Part shown: positions 24,995-33,455 of the stretch, piece by piece
Position numbering within the stretch: position 1 is the stretch's first letter
Layout of the letters: each line of letters starts with the position of its first letter
Assembly: GCF_006636205.1 (NCBI RefSeq)
Contig: NZ_VIGB01000003.1
Coordinates: 62,001-126,000, forward strand
Length of the DNA stretch: 64,000 bases
Source: Kitasatospora acidiphila
Lineage (GTDB): Bacteria > Actinomycetota > Actinomycetes > Streptomycetales > Streptomycetaceae
Reading direction: 5' to 3'
The notes under the pieces: generated by a model
Seen by the model: the letters and a program-made list of their open reading frames with translations, nothing else
What the model was told of the DNA's origin: nothing
Databases searched by the model: none
Made by a program: the position numbers and the translations under genes

Positions 24995-25408
24995 ATGACT
25001 GCTCAGCAGCCGCAGGTGCCCGTCACCACCGTCCAGTTGAACCACACCGTGGTCCTCGCCTCCGACCGTCAGCGCTCGGCCGAGTTCCTCGCCGGGATCC
25101 TCGGCCTGGAGGTCGGCGCGCCGTTCGGCCCGTTCCTGCCCATCGACCTCGGCAACGGCGTCACGCTCGACTTCTTCGAGATGCGCGACCAGCCGGTCCA
25201 GATCAACCACTACGCGTTCCTGGTGCCTGACGACCAGTTCGACGCGATGATCGCCCGGCTGGAGGCGGCCGGGGTGACGTACTTCGCCGACCCGCACCAC
25301 ACCGAGCCCGGCAAGGTCAACGACTGGTTCGGTGGCCACGGGGCCTACTTCACCGACCCCGACGGCCACAACATGGAGATCCTGACCCGGCCTTACGCCC
25401 GGCCGTAG
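24995..25408 (+). CDS. VOC-family (glyoxalase/dioxygenase fold) protein
   Basis: 137 residues of the vicinal-oxygen-chelate fold: first beta-alpha-beta unit LNHTVVLASDRQRSAEFLAG, second unit INHYAFLVPDDQFDAMIARL, with His (NHT), His (NHY) and a C-terminal Glu in HNMEIL as candidate metal ligands. Members are dioxygenases, isomerases or antibiotic-binding proteins. The substrate cannot be named. TGGAGAATTTTCTG precedes the ATG. The upstream 82 bp are less GC-rich than their surroundings and contain its own promoter region. Confidence 0.88.
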   Translation: MTAQQPQVPVTTVQLNHTVVLASDRQRSAEFLAGILGLEVGAPFGPFLPIDLGNGVTLDFFEMRDQPVQINHYAFLVPDDQFDAMIARLEAAGVTYFADPHHTEPGKVNDWFGGHGAYFTDPDGHNMEILTRPYARP

Positions 25409-25434
25409 CCTCGGCCCCCCGGCGGCCGCCCGGC

Positions 25435-26274
25435 TCAGTGCAGCGTCCGGTGCAGCAACTCGGCGAACTCCGCCGGATGCTCCACGCTGCCGAGGTGGCC
25501 GCCGGGGAACTCCACCAGTGCTGCGTCGAGCAGTTCGGCGAGCCGGGTGGCGGGGCCGTGGAAGGCGGGGAGCTCGCGCGAGTCCCGGCCTGCGGCGAGC
25601 ACCAGCCGGTCCGCGATCGGGCGCAGCTTGGCCAAGTCCGGTGCGGTGGTGGCGAACTGATGGAGCATCCGCTCCAGGAAGACCGGCATGTTGGCGGCCA
25701 TCCGCGGGGCCATCTCCTGGATCTCCGGCGGCAGTTCGGTGGCCGCCCGATCGTCCTTCCCGGCGTCGTCGGGCTGTTCGCCGCCCAGCCCGGCGCCGAG
25801 GTGGGCCATGGCGGCGGCCGGCCCGGCGGTGCGCGAGAGTTCGGCGGTCTCGGCGAACAGCGTCCGGTACGGCGCGGGGTCGGCGAGCAGTTCCAGCAGC
25901 GGCGGCTCGTGGGCCACCACGCGCCGCAGCCGCTCGGGGTGGCGGGCCAGCAGGTCGAGGGCCACGATGGCGCCGGAGCTGCTGCCGAAGACGGTGGCGG
26001 GCTCTCCGGGCGAGTACAGGTCGAGGAGCCGGCGCGCGTCGTCGCTCCACACCTCGACCCGCTGGTCGGTGAGCGGGCCGTCGAGCGGGCTGCGGGAGAG
26101 CCCGCGCGGGTCGTAGCAGACCACCGTCCAGTGTGCGGCGAGGCGTTCGGCCAGGCCCGCGTAGAGGCCGGCGTCGCCCGCGCCGCCGGGTATCAGCAGC
26201 AGCACCGGGCCGGCGCCGCGGTGCTCGTGGTGCAGGGTGGCGCCGGGGACCTTGAGCTGGTCGATGGTCGTCAT
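25435..26274 (-). CDS. Alpha/beta hydrolase, TetR-coupled
   Basis: 279 residues: IPGGAGDAGLY (oxyanion region), nucleophile elbow FGSSSGA (about residue 98), catalytic His in FPGGHLGSVEHP (about 260). Its ATG overlaps the TGA of the upstream TetR gene by four bases, so regulator and enzyme are translated together and the TetR probably senses the hydrolase's substrate. No signal peptide. Substrate unknown. Confidence 0.9.
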   Translation of the reverse strand: MTTIDQLKVPGATLHHEHRGAGPVLLLIPGGAGDAGLYAGLAERLAAHWTVVCYDPRGLSRSPLDGPLTDQRVEVWSDDARRLLDLYSPGEPATVFGSSSGAIVALDLLARHPERLRRVVAHEPPLLELLADPAPYRTLFAETAELSRTAGPAAAMAHLGAGLGGEQPDDAGKDDRAATELPPEIQEMAPRMAANMPVFLERMLHQFATTAPDLAKLRPIADRLVLAAGRDSRELPAFHGPATRLAELLDAALVEFPGGHLGSVEHPAEFAELLHRTLH

Positions 26275-26858
26275 TCGGTGCTCCCGGTGGGTCGGGCCGG
26301 CCAGTTGGAGAGCGCCACATGGAGCGCGTCGAGGGATCGGGACCAGGACTGCTGCACGGGACGGCTGTGCGCGAAGCCCTGGTTGAGCTCCAGTTGGATG
26401 TAACCGTGGAAGGCGGCGCGCAGCAGTCGGCCGGCGTCGGTGAGGTCGGGCTCGGCGAGGCCGTAGGCGCGCAGCACACCGAGGGTCAGCTCGACGCCGC
26501 GCCGCCCGCCGACCGAGTCGGCGACCTCCTCCGGGTCGAACTGCAGCTGGGTGGCGGCATACCGGCCCGGGTGAGCCAGCGCGAACTCGCGGTAGGCGTC
26601 GGCGAAGGCGATCAGCGCGTCCTTGCCGGCCCGGCCGGCCACGGCGAGCGCGATCTTCTCGCTCATCTCCTCGGCCGCCAGCAGCGCGATCCGCACCCGC
26701 AGGTCGCGCAGGTTCTTGATGTGGGAGTAGAGGCTGGCGTCCTTGACGCCGAACTGGCGGGCCAGGGCGGAGACGGTGAGCCGGTCGAGGCCGACCTCGT
26801 CGGCCAGCTGCGCGGCCGCCTCGGTGAGCCGGGCCGCGGTGAGCCCTGCGCGTGCCAT
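26271..26858 (-). CDS. TetR-family regulator, first gene of hydrolase operon
   Basis: 195 residues: DNA-binding domain at about 8-52 (LTVSALARQFGVKDASLYSHIKNLRDLR) and a WHG-type C-terminal domain, as in TetR proteins beginning MARAGLT. A perfect 7-5-7 inverted repeat at 26868-26886, 10 bp upstream of the start, is the probable autoregulatory operator. The downstream hydrolase overlaps by 4 bp. Confidence 0.92.
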   Translation of the reverse strand: MARAGLTAARLTEAAAQLADEVGLDRLTVSALARQFGVKDASLYSHIKNLRDLRVRIALLAAEEMSEKIALAVAGRAGKDALIAFADAYREFALAHPGRYAATQLQFDPEEVADSVGGRRGVELTLGVLRAYGLAEPDLTDAGRLLRAAFHGYIQLELNQGFAHSRPVQQSWSRSLDALHVALSNWPARPTGSTE

Positions 26859-26867
26859 GCGGTTCCT

Positions 26868-26886
26868 TTCCTAGGATCTCTAGGAA
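26868..26886. promoter_or_regulatory. TetR operator TTCCTAG-N5-CTAGGAA
   Basis: A perfect inverted repeat with 7-bp arms immediately upstream of the TetR start. The CTAGGA/TCCTAG halves are typical of TetR proteins of this subgroup. Placement over the probable start region suggests autorepression. Confidence 0.72.
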
Positions 26887-26961
26887 GAAAGCTAGCATGC
26901 CGTCCGAGCGGACTCCACCGGGCTCCACCGTGGGGGCAGAGCCCGGTGACGCACCGTCGGA

Positions 26962-28947
26962 TCAGGCGGCGGCCGGCCGCTGGCCCGGGATGGCACGGTC
27001 CCGCTGCAGGTCGAGCAGCTCGCGGAAGAGCCCGGTCGGCTGCTCGGCCAGCTCCTGCCAGCTGCCGCTCTGCACGATCCGCCCCTGGTCCAGCACGATC
27101 ACCCGGTCCGCGAGCGCCGCGTTGGCGATGTTGTGGGTGACTAGCAGGGTGATCCGGCCGGGCGCGAAGCCGCGCAGGGCGTGCAGGATCCGGTGCTCGG
27201 CGCGCGGGTCGAGGTCGGAGGTCGGCTCGTCCAGGATCAGCAACCCGGGGTTGAGCGTCGAGCGGTAGAACGCCCGGGCGACCGCGGCGCGCTGCCAGCC
27301 GCCGCCCGAGAGTTCGGCGCCGCCCAGCCAGCCCTGGGCCAGCAGGGTCCGCCAGCCGGAGCGCAGCCGGCCGACCACCTCGTCGAAGCCGGTGTGCTCG
27401 GCGGCCCGCACCACTTCGGTCATCAACTCCTCGGTGAGGTGGCCGAGATGGATGTTCTCCGCGGCACTCAGCGGCCACCGGGCGAACTCTTGCGGCACCC
27501 GGGCCACCCTGGTCCACATGCCCTCGGCGTCCAACTGCTCCACCGGCACGCCGTCCCAGCTGATCCGGCCGGTCTGCGGCAGGTAGAGCCCGGCGAGCAG
27601 CTTGAGCAGGGTGGACTTGCCGCTGCCGTTCTGTCCGATCACGGCCACCACTTCGTTTTGACGAAGCGTCAGATCGATGTCCCGCAGGGCGGGTTCCTGC
27701 TGCTCGCCCGGGTAGCTGTGGCACAGGCCGGTGACCTCCAGCACGGCGGGCGCGCCGGGCAGCACCGAGCCGCGCCGGATCCGGTGGCCGCCCGCCTCGT
27801 CCAGGAAGCGGAAGTAGTCGTCCAGGTAGAGGCCCATCCGGTAGAGCCTTGCGCCGTTGCCGACCATGCCCTGCACGCCGCTGCCGGCGGTGCGCAGCGC
27901 GAAGGTGGCCGAGCCGGCCGCGGCCAGGCCGATCCGCCCGCTCGCCACCAGGTAGAGCAGCACACCCCAGATCAGCGCGGTGCCGGCGCCGGTGCCGAGC
28001 GCGGCCAGCAGCGACACCCGCGCCGCCTGCCGGCCGGCCCGCTCGGTGACTTCGGCGATCCGGGTCTCGGCCTGCCGGTACTTGCCCAGCATGAACGGCG
28101 TGACCTGGTCCGAACGCACCTGGTCGGCCCGGCCCTTGTCGATCAGGAACCAGCGGTAGATCCGCAGCGCCACCCGCTCCTCGTTGGTGGTGAGGCCGGC
28201 CAGGTAGTGGATCCGCGCGGTGCGCACGGCCGCGACGCCGGCCGGCACCGACCCGAGCAGCAGGAACGGCAGCAGCCACGGGTGCAGGGTGGCCAGCACG
28301 CCGGCCGCCGCGACCAGCGAGACCGCGGAGGCGATCACGTCCTGGGCGTTGGAGAGCAGGTCGGGCGTGGTGGCCGCGCCGCGGTCGGCGGCCTCCCACT
28401 GCTCGGCGTAGGACGGCTCGTCGTAGGCGCGCAGTTCCGCCGCACAGCCGGCGGCGATCAGCGCGAGGTCGGCCTCCCGGTTGATCCGCGGCCCCACCCG
28501 GGTGGAGAGGCTGGTCACCGCGATGGCCAGCACGGCGCGCAGTGCGGTGGCGGTGGTGAGCACGGCCAGCGAGGGCGCCGCGTGGCGCAGGTGGCCGCCG
28601 ACCGGCCCGGGCAGCAGCAGGGCGCGCAGCGTGCCGGTGGTGGCGTAGAGCGCGATGGCGCCGAAGATCCCGGAGAGCAGCTGGCAGAGCAGCACCAGGA
28701 GGGTCGCCGTGCGGTCCGCGTGCCAGGCCAACGCCAGGGCTCGCCGGACCAGTTGGGGCAGGCGGCGGAGCATCACGGTGGTGGAGACGGACTCGGCGAT
28801 CTGGACGCCGCGGACCCGGGCCCGGATCTGCTCGTCGGGCTGCTGCCGGCCGTCATCCGGCTCGGGAACCGGGGTGCCGGTCGGGTCGGTGCCGGCCGGG
28901 TCGGTGCCGGTCGGGCTGGTGTCGGTCGTCACGGTGTGTTCGGCCAC
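26962..28947 (-). CDS. ABC exporter, fused permease and ATPase
   Basis: 661 residues: a polar N-terminal tail with TGTDP-like repeats (residues 10-35), about six hydrophobic segments (85-330), and a nucleotide-binding domain with Walker A GQNGSGKST (about 445), signature LSGGGWQR (about 548) and Walker B LLILDEP (about 570), plus the H-loop THN. It is a half-transporter expected to dimerise. No C39 peptidase domain is present. Members of this subgroup accompany modified-peptide loci, but no precursor is nearby; the closest lanthipeptide gene is 24 kb away. Substrate unknown. Confidence 0.9.
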   Translation of the reverse strand: MAEHTVTTDTSPTGTDPAGTDPTGTPVPEPDDGRQQPDEQIRARVRGVQIAESVSTTVMLRRLPQLVRRALALAWHADRTATLLVLLCQLLSGIFGAIALYATTGTLRALLLPGPVGGHLRHAAPSLAVLTTATALRAVLAIAVTSLSTRVGPRINREADLALIAAGCAAELRAYDEPSYAEQWEAADRGAATTPDLLSNAQDVIASAVSLVAAAGVLATLHPWLLPFLLLGSVPAGVAAVRTARIHYLAGLTTNEERVALRIYRWFLIDKGRADQVRSDQVTPFMLGKYRQAETRIAEVTERAGRQAARVSLLAALGTGAGTALIWGVLLYLVASGRIGLAAAGSATFALRTAGSGVQGMVGNGARLYRMGLYLDDYFRFLDEAGGHRIRRGSVLPGAPAVLEVTGLCHSYPGEQQEPALRDIDLTLRQNEVVAVIGQNGSGKSTLLKLLAGLYLPQTGRISWDGVPVEQLDAEGMWTRVARVPQEFARWPLSAAENIHLGHLTEELMTEVVRAAEHTGFDEVVGRLRSGWRTLLAQGWLGGAELSGGGWQRAAVARAFYRSTLNPGLLILDEPTSDLDPRAEHRILHALRGFAPGRITLLVTHNIANAALADRVIVLDQGRIVQSGSWQELAEQPTGLFRELLDLQRDRAIPGQRPAAA

Positions 28948-29240
28948 TGTGCTCCCTTGTTCGAGGCACGCGTTCGAGGCGTGCCGCTGGAGATCGCACC
29001 CGGGCAGCCCGGTTCGCCGGGCGGGCGGTCGCAGTGGCGCGCGACCGGACAGCCGGTGGATGACGGGCGGATTCGGCCCGCGAGCGGCGGGCTACTGGTG
29101 CGGTCACCGATCCTGGCAGCGCCGCGGACGACGGCTCGGCGTGTCCCGGCCGGTCTCACTCGAAGTGGGTGATTCCGTGTCCGAGTCGGCGAGTTGGTAG
29201 CAGTGGATCATCGAAGCAGTTCACCGGTGGGTCCAACGAC
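28948..29240. other. Intergenic stretch, no gene recognised
   Basis: About 290 bp upstream of the ABC exporter. Frames crossing it are Arg/Pro-rich and look like antisense noise. It should contain the exporter's promoter; I cannot place boxes with confidence. Confidence 0.4.
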
Positions 29241-29278
29241 GAGGAGCGGCGACCGGTGGGCCGGTCGCCGCTCCTCGT
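29241..29278 (-). terminator. 17-bp stem-loop terminator of the TerD-like gene
   Basis: Arms 29241-29257 and 29262-29278 pair perfectly over 17 bp with a 4-nt loop, followed by TTCG. It lies 31 bp beyond the end of the minus-strand TerD-like gene and is the strongest terminator-like hairpin in this part of the window. Confidence 0.85.
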
Positions 29279-29308
29279 TCGAAGACTCGCGAGAATCCGC
29301 GCTCAGGA

Positions 29309-30459
29309 TCAGAAGAAGCCGTCGTCGTCATCCTCGTAGTAGTTGTTGACCACGACCTCCGGCCGGTCGTCGCTGAACGCCTCGTCCAGCAGCACCCCGC
29401 CGAGCACGCCGGCCACGCCCGCGCCGATCAACGCCCCGGTGCCGTAGCGGCGTTGCTGGTCCGGCGGCACCTGGCCCTGCTGCGGGTAGCCCTGCTGGTA
29501 GCCGGCCAGCCGGGGTCGGCGTGCTGCGGGTAGCCCTGCGGGGCCTGCTGCGGGTAACCCTGCGGGGTCTGCTGCGGGTAGCCGGCTTGCTGCTGCGGCG
29601 GGGTGTAGAACGGCGGGACCGTGGTCTGCACCCGCTGGGCGCAGACGGCGCACGCCTGGATCTGCCTGGGCACGCCCCACTGCGGCGTCCAGATCACTGC
29701 CGTCCCGCCGGCGCCGTGCGAGGGGTCGAAGAAACACGTCACGGGTGAACTCCCAGTCATTGCTTGCTCGGTGGCCGCGGGCGGCGGCACGGGTGCGGGG
29801 GCCGGCGGAGCCGCCGCGGTCGCCGCGGCCGACGGGTCCGGTGCTGCCGGCACGGCGGCGGGCGCCTGGTCGGTGGGTGCTGCGGCGGCCGCCTGCAGCG
29901 CCACCACCCCGTAGTCGGCGGCGATCCCCGCGAGCCCGTTGGCATAACCCTGGCCGACCGCGCGGAACTTCCAGTCCCCGCTGTGCCGGTAGAGCTCGCC
30001 GAACACCATCGCGGTCTCACTGCCGGCCTCGTCCGCCAGCTGGTAGCGGGCGATCTCCAGGCCGCTGCCCGGGTCGGTGATCCGGATGTACGCCGACCGC
30101 ACCCGCGCGAAGCTCTGCCGGCGCTGCGCCGCCTCGTAGAGCGCGACCGCGAAGACGATCCGCTCGACCTCGGCCGGCACGGCGGTCAGCTCGACCTCGA
30201 TCCGCTGCCGGTCACTCGCATCGCCGTCGGCGGCCGGGCCGCCCAGGTGCCAGACCGAGCCGTCGGGGCTGCGCAGGTTGTTGAAGAAGACGAAGTGACG
30301 GTCGGACAGAACCCGCCCGTCGCGGTCGCAGAGCAGGGCGCTGGCGTCGACCTCGTACGCCGGATCGGCCGTCCACCCCAGCCCGACCAGCACCGTGCCA
30401 AGGCCCGGCGCCTGCCGACCCAGGGAGACGTTGCCGCCCTTCGTCAGCGCCACACTCAT
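29309..30459 (-). CDS. TerD-family stress protein with apparent C-terminal frameshift
   Basis: The N-terminal 190 residues form a TerD domain (MSVALTKGGNVSLG; VFFNNLRSPDGSVWHLGG). The calcium-binding GDDE segment is degenerate here (ADGDASDRQR). A Pro/Ala linker is followed by a Cys-x2-Cys pair (ACAVCAQ) and Gln/Tyr/Pro repeats. In the starting frame translation stops at 29428, giving 343 residues with an Arg-rich end. Adding one base near 29501-29505 restores the repeat pattern and leads to a natural end (GTGALIGAGVAGVLGGVLLDEAF and the tail NNYYEDDDDGFF) at 29309. TerD proteins act in tellurite, phage and envelope stress responses. Error in the assembly or a true frameshift are both possible. 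Confidence 0.85.
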
Positions 30460-30547
30460 GGACACTCCTCCGTCATGATCCCGCATGCTCCCGTTCCCCG
30501 GCCGCTGCCGGGTCCATGTCGCCGATAACGCGATATCCGGGAGATCT

Positions 30548-30587
30548 GGTTCCCGGATCCAGGGTGTGGTTCCCGAAATCAGGGTTT
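30548..30587. repeat. 20-bp tandem duplication at a gene end
   Basis: 30548-30567 and 30568-30587 match at 16 of 20 positions (both begin GGTTCCCG). The second copy contains the stop codon of the 84-residue protein gene, so the 3' end was apparently duplicated. Confidence 0.55.
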
Positions 30588-30833
30588 GATCAGGGTCACC
30601 AGGTCCTCCTCGGACCCCACCTGTCGCGGCACCCCGTTCACCAGGACCACGGCCAGCGTGACCGAGTCCGACCACTCCATCACCAGGCGGTCGCCGCCCC
30701 GCACATACGCGTTCCGCCCCCACGCCGCGCCGCGCGCCGCCAACTCCGGAAACTCCGCGAGCCCGGGCGAGAACACCCGCGACCACCCGGCAGCCGTAAT
30801 CTCCGCATCCCAGAACCCAGGCCCAGCAAGCAT
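30579..30833 (-). CDS. Small uncharacterised protein (84 aa)
   Basis: 84 residues, soluble, with the core NAYVRGGDRLVMEWSDSVTLAVVLV resembling a small beta-rich domain. The ATG at 30833 has an excellent AAGGAGG four bases upstream, so I rejected longer starts in this frame. No family recognised. It lies between the TerD-like gene and a membrane-anchored protein on the same strand and could be a small accessory or immunity protein, but that is a guess from size and position. Confidence 0.72.
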   Translation of the reverse strand: MLAGPGFWDAEITAAGWSRVFSPGLAEFPELAARGAAWGRNAYVRGGDRLVMEWSDSVTLAVVLVNGVPRQVGSEEDLVTLIKP

Positions 30834-30965
30834 CAAACCTCCTTCACGCCTCGCACACACTACTGCCCCGACAAAATTGAAGACGCGGTGGCCGTCGCGA
30901 GGCGCGACCCGGAGGAGGAGCGGCATGGCGAGTCACACCATCGCCCGGGCGGCTCCGGCCGGAGC

Positions 30966-31859
30966 TCAATCGCCGGCCACCGGGAACGTGCCGGGTAGCC
31001 GGATGCCGTTCTGCCGGTACACATCGAGCAGGCACCGGAAGCAACTTCCCTCCACCGTCGCACGGGCCCGCGTGTCGAAGCGCTCGAAATGCGGCGTCCA
31101 GTCCAGCCCGAAGTACACCGCCGCGCGCAACCCCAGGCGGCTGCGCGCACGCCCCTCGCCCCACTCCGGCAGGCCGCGCGGAAAGTACCCGCCGGCGATC
31201 GACCGGAACTCTTCGTACTCCCGCTTGCCGAAAGGCACGACTATGACGATCTTCTCGGGTGGGACCATCGCGGTGACCTGTTCGATCTCCCACCGGACAC
31301 CGGGAGTCGTCCCCGCGCCCACCAGTATCAGTCCTGCCTCCCGCACCAGCTCCAGCACGGCCTGGTCCCAGCCGGAGTCCGGCATGTAGAGACGGGCTGC
31401 TCCAGCGGGCGGCAAGGTCTCCCCGGGCCGGCCGACGGCCACGAACGGCCCTATGACCGCGAAGGCCCGCCCGAGCTGCTCCTCTTCGGTGCGGGCGATC
31501 GCAGCGCGCACCCGGCCGGGCCGTGCGGCGACCGCGTCGGCCGCGAACGCCCTGAGATAGAGCACCGGCGGCCTGCTGTCCCTCGCCATGGCCGTGTGCG
31601 CGCCGCGCGCCAGATGCCGCTTCGCTCTGCGCCACGCATCGAAGCCCCACCTCGCGAGGACGGGCGCGGCCAGACAAGCGAGGGCGTAGGTGGTCAGCCA
31701 CACGTACCAGGGGCTGCCGTACCCCCACTGCGCCAGCGCGGCAACCGCCAGGGCGGCCAGGAGAAGGAACAGCCCGCACGCACCCCGGAAGAGCCAGGCT
31801 CGAACCGATGACTGACCGGTCAGCCGGCCGGGACCAAGACCTTCATCGCCATCACGCAC
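30966..31859 (-). CDS. Membrane-anchored protein with possible TIR-like alpha/beta domain
   Basis: 297 residues. Two N-terminal membrane helices (about 24-44 and 51-70) are followed by a cytosolic domain: RPPVLYLRAFAAD, EEEQLGRAFAVIGPFVAVGRPGETLPP, AARLYMPDSGWDQAV, AGLILVGAGTTPGVRWEIEQV. The strand-helix alternation, a C-terminal Glu after W-E, and the LYLRxF opening recall TIR/SEFIR-like or nucleoside-binding folds, but I cannot name a family. The GTG at 31859 has GGAGG 8 nt upstream. Neighbouring TerD-like and TIR/NB-ARC genes make a stress-sensing role plausible. Confidence 0.75.
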   Translation of the reverse strand: MRDGDEGLGPGRLTGQSSVRAWLFRGACGLFLLLAALAVAALAQWGYGSPWYVWLTTYALACLAAPVLARWGFDAWRRAKRHLARGAHTAMARDSRPPVLYLRAFAADAVAARPGRVRAAIARTEEEQLGRAFAVIGPFVAVGRPGETLPPAGAARLYMPDSGWDQAVLELVREAGLILVGAGTTPGVRWEIEQVTAMVPPEKIVIVVPFGKREYEEFRSIAGGYFPRGLPEWGEGRARSRLGLRAAVYFGLDWTPHFERFDTRARATVEGSCFRCLLDVYRQNGIRLPGTFPVAGD

Positions 31860-31937
31860 GATCCGCCCCTCCGATGCGCGGCCGGGTCACCGGTGTCGGG
31901 GCGGCTGCCGGGGCCGGGGCCCCGGCAGCCGGTCAAC

Positions 31938-32663
31938 TCACTTGCCGTCCGGGGTCCGTCCGCGTCGGCCCATCAGGACGGCGGCGGCGACGCCCAGCGC
32001 GCCCACCACGATGCCCACGATGCCCAGGGTCCGGGCGGTGGAGTCGCTGTCACTCGCCGAGGCGGCGGCCGGCTTGGCCGAGGAGACCGGCGCGGCGGCC
32101 GGGCTGGCGGAGGCGCCCGCCGCGGTGAGGTGCAGCACCGGCGCCGGGTGCTCCGGCGCGGGCTGACCGTCCTTGGGCACGTCGATCCAGCGCACCACGC
32201 TGCCGTCGCTGTAGGTCTGCAGGGCCTTGAACACCACCTGGTCCGTGCCGTCCGGCAGCGCGCCGAAGTCGACGGTGAAGTCCTGGTAGTGGTTCGGGGT
32301 GATCTGCCCGCCGGTCCAGACGATCTGCGAGACCACCTCGGTGATGTCGCCGTCGTCGGTGTGGATCGGGGTGGCCAGCTTGGTGGTCTGGATCTGGTCG
32401 GTCCAGCCGGGCACGGGGGTGACCAGGGCGGACGGGATCGGGTGGTCGGTCGGGAAGTCGATCTCCACCTTCACCGTGTTGGCGTTGTCCTGCTCGTTGG
32501 GCACCCGGAACGCGAAGGTCTGGTCGGTGGCGTTCGCCGCGACGGTGGACGGCTGCACGGTCACGTGCGCGGACGCGGGCAGCGCGGTGAGCAGCACGGT
32601 CGCGCCGGCCAGGGCGAGGGCGGCGGCGGTGCGGACGGTACGGGTGTGGCGGGTTTTGGACAT
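31938..32663 (-). CDS. ycnI: YcnI-type copper-binding protein
   Basis: 241 residues: signal peptide ending ALPASA, mature N-terminus HVTVQPSTV (the N-terminal His and a conserved Trp, in the WTGGQI region, bind copper in B. subtilis YcnI), DUF1775 domain to about residue 165, an Ala/Ser linker and one C-terminal membrane helix (TLGIVGIVVGALGVAAAVLMG). It probably holds Cu(II) at the outer face of the membrane. GGAG precedes the ATG at 32663. The adjacent upstream gene encodes its usual membrane partner. Confidence 0.92.
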   Translation of the reverse strand: MSKTRHTRTVRTAAALALAGATVLLTALPASAHVTVQPSTVAANATDQTFAFRVPNEQDNANTVKVEIDFPTDHPIPSALVTPVPGWTDQIQTTKLATPIHTDDGDITEVVSQIVWTGGQITPNHYQDFTVDFGALPDGTDQVVFKALQTYSDGSVVRWIDVPKDGQPAPEHPAPVLHLTAAGASASPAAAPVSSAKPAAASASDSDSTARTLGIVGIVVGALGVAAAVLMGRRGRTPDGK

Positions 32664-32728
32664 GGGGGTACTCCGATTCGGCTGGCTGTGGTCGGTCGGC
32701 CGGGTCGGCTCGTGACGGCGGGTGCCGT

Positions 32729-33415
32729 TCAGCGAGCCGCCGCCACCGGTGGACCACGCCTGACCACCACGTGCCGCAGCGCCACCGCCCCGGCTCGGCG
32801 CGGCGGCTGCGCCACGGCCGAAGTCCTGACCGCGCCGGGCGTCCCGGTGGCATGCCCGGCGGTGAGCAGCGCCAGCACGGTGTCCAGCGCTGCCGCGCAC
32901 CGCCGGGTCGCCTCGACTGCCGCCTGGGTGGCGCTGCCGGCCAGGTGCCAGAGCACCGCCTCGCCGCGGCGCAGCCACCAGCCGGCCGCGGCGGTCGCGA
33001 GCAGATGGCCGATCAGCATGCCCGGGGTGATGCCGAATGCGGCGCGACTCAGGGGCGCACCATCGGACATGCCAGGCATTCCTGGCATACCCGGCATTGC
33101 GGAGGCAATCGGCGCGTCCCGTACCGCCTGGGCGAGGGCGAAGAGCAGGTGCAGCACCAGCTGACCGCCCGCCAGCCCGCCGGTGATCGCCCGCAGACGG
33201 CGCTCCCGGCGCGCGCCGTGGATGGCGGCCGCCAGGGCCAGCAGCCATCCGAAGAGCATCGCCGGCCAGGGAATCGCGCTGCCGGAGCCGAGCAGGTGCC
33301 CGCCGGCCGCCAGCAGCACGCAAACCGTCGCAAATAGGACGGCCCGCAGTACACGCAGGTCCAGCGCGGCAGTTCGCGGCGACGCCGGCTCGGCTGCGGT
33401 CCCGGGGGCAGTCAT
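32729..33415 (-). CDS. Membrane protein of copper locus with Met-rich loop
   Basis: 228 residues with about five hydrophobic segments and an outside loop carrying MPGMPGMPGMSDG, whose methionines suit Cu(I) binding. C-terminal His and Arg residues follow. It sits 65 bp upstream of ycnI on the same strand, the common actinomycete arrangement, so the two probably act together in copper handling. I chose the ATG at 33415 over a GTG at 33439 because it gives a normal N-terminus before the first helix. Confidence 0.82.
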   Translation of the reverse strand: MTAPGTAAEPASPRTAALDLRVLRAVLFATVCVLLAAGGHLLGSGSAIPWPAMLFGWLLALAAAIHGARRERRLRAITGGLAGGQLVLHLLFALAQAVRDAPIASAMPGMPGMPGMSDGAPLSRAAFGITPGMLIGHLLATAAAGWWLRRGEAVLWHLAGSATQAAVEATRRCAAALDTVLALLTAGHATGTPGAVRTSAVAQPPRRAGAVALRHVVVRRGPPVAAAR

Positions 33416-33455
33416 GGCCCGCACAGCATAGCGACGCACCCGCCGGCCCGACCCG

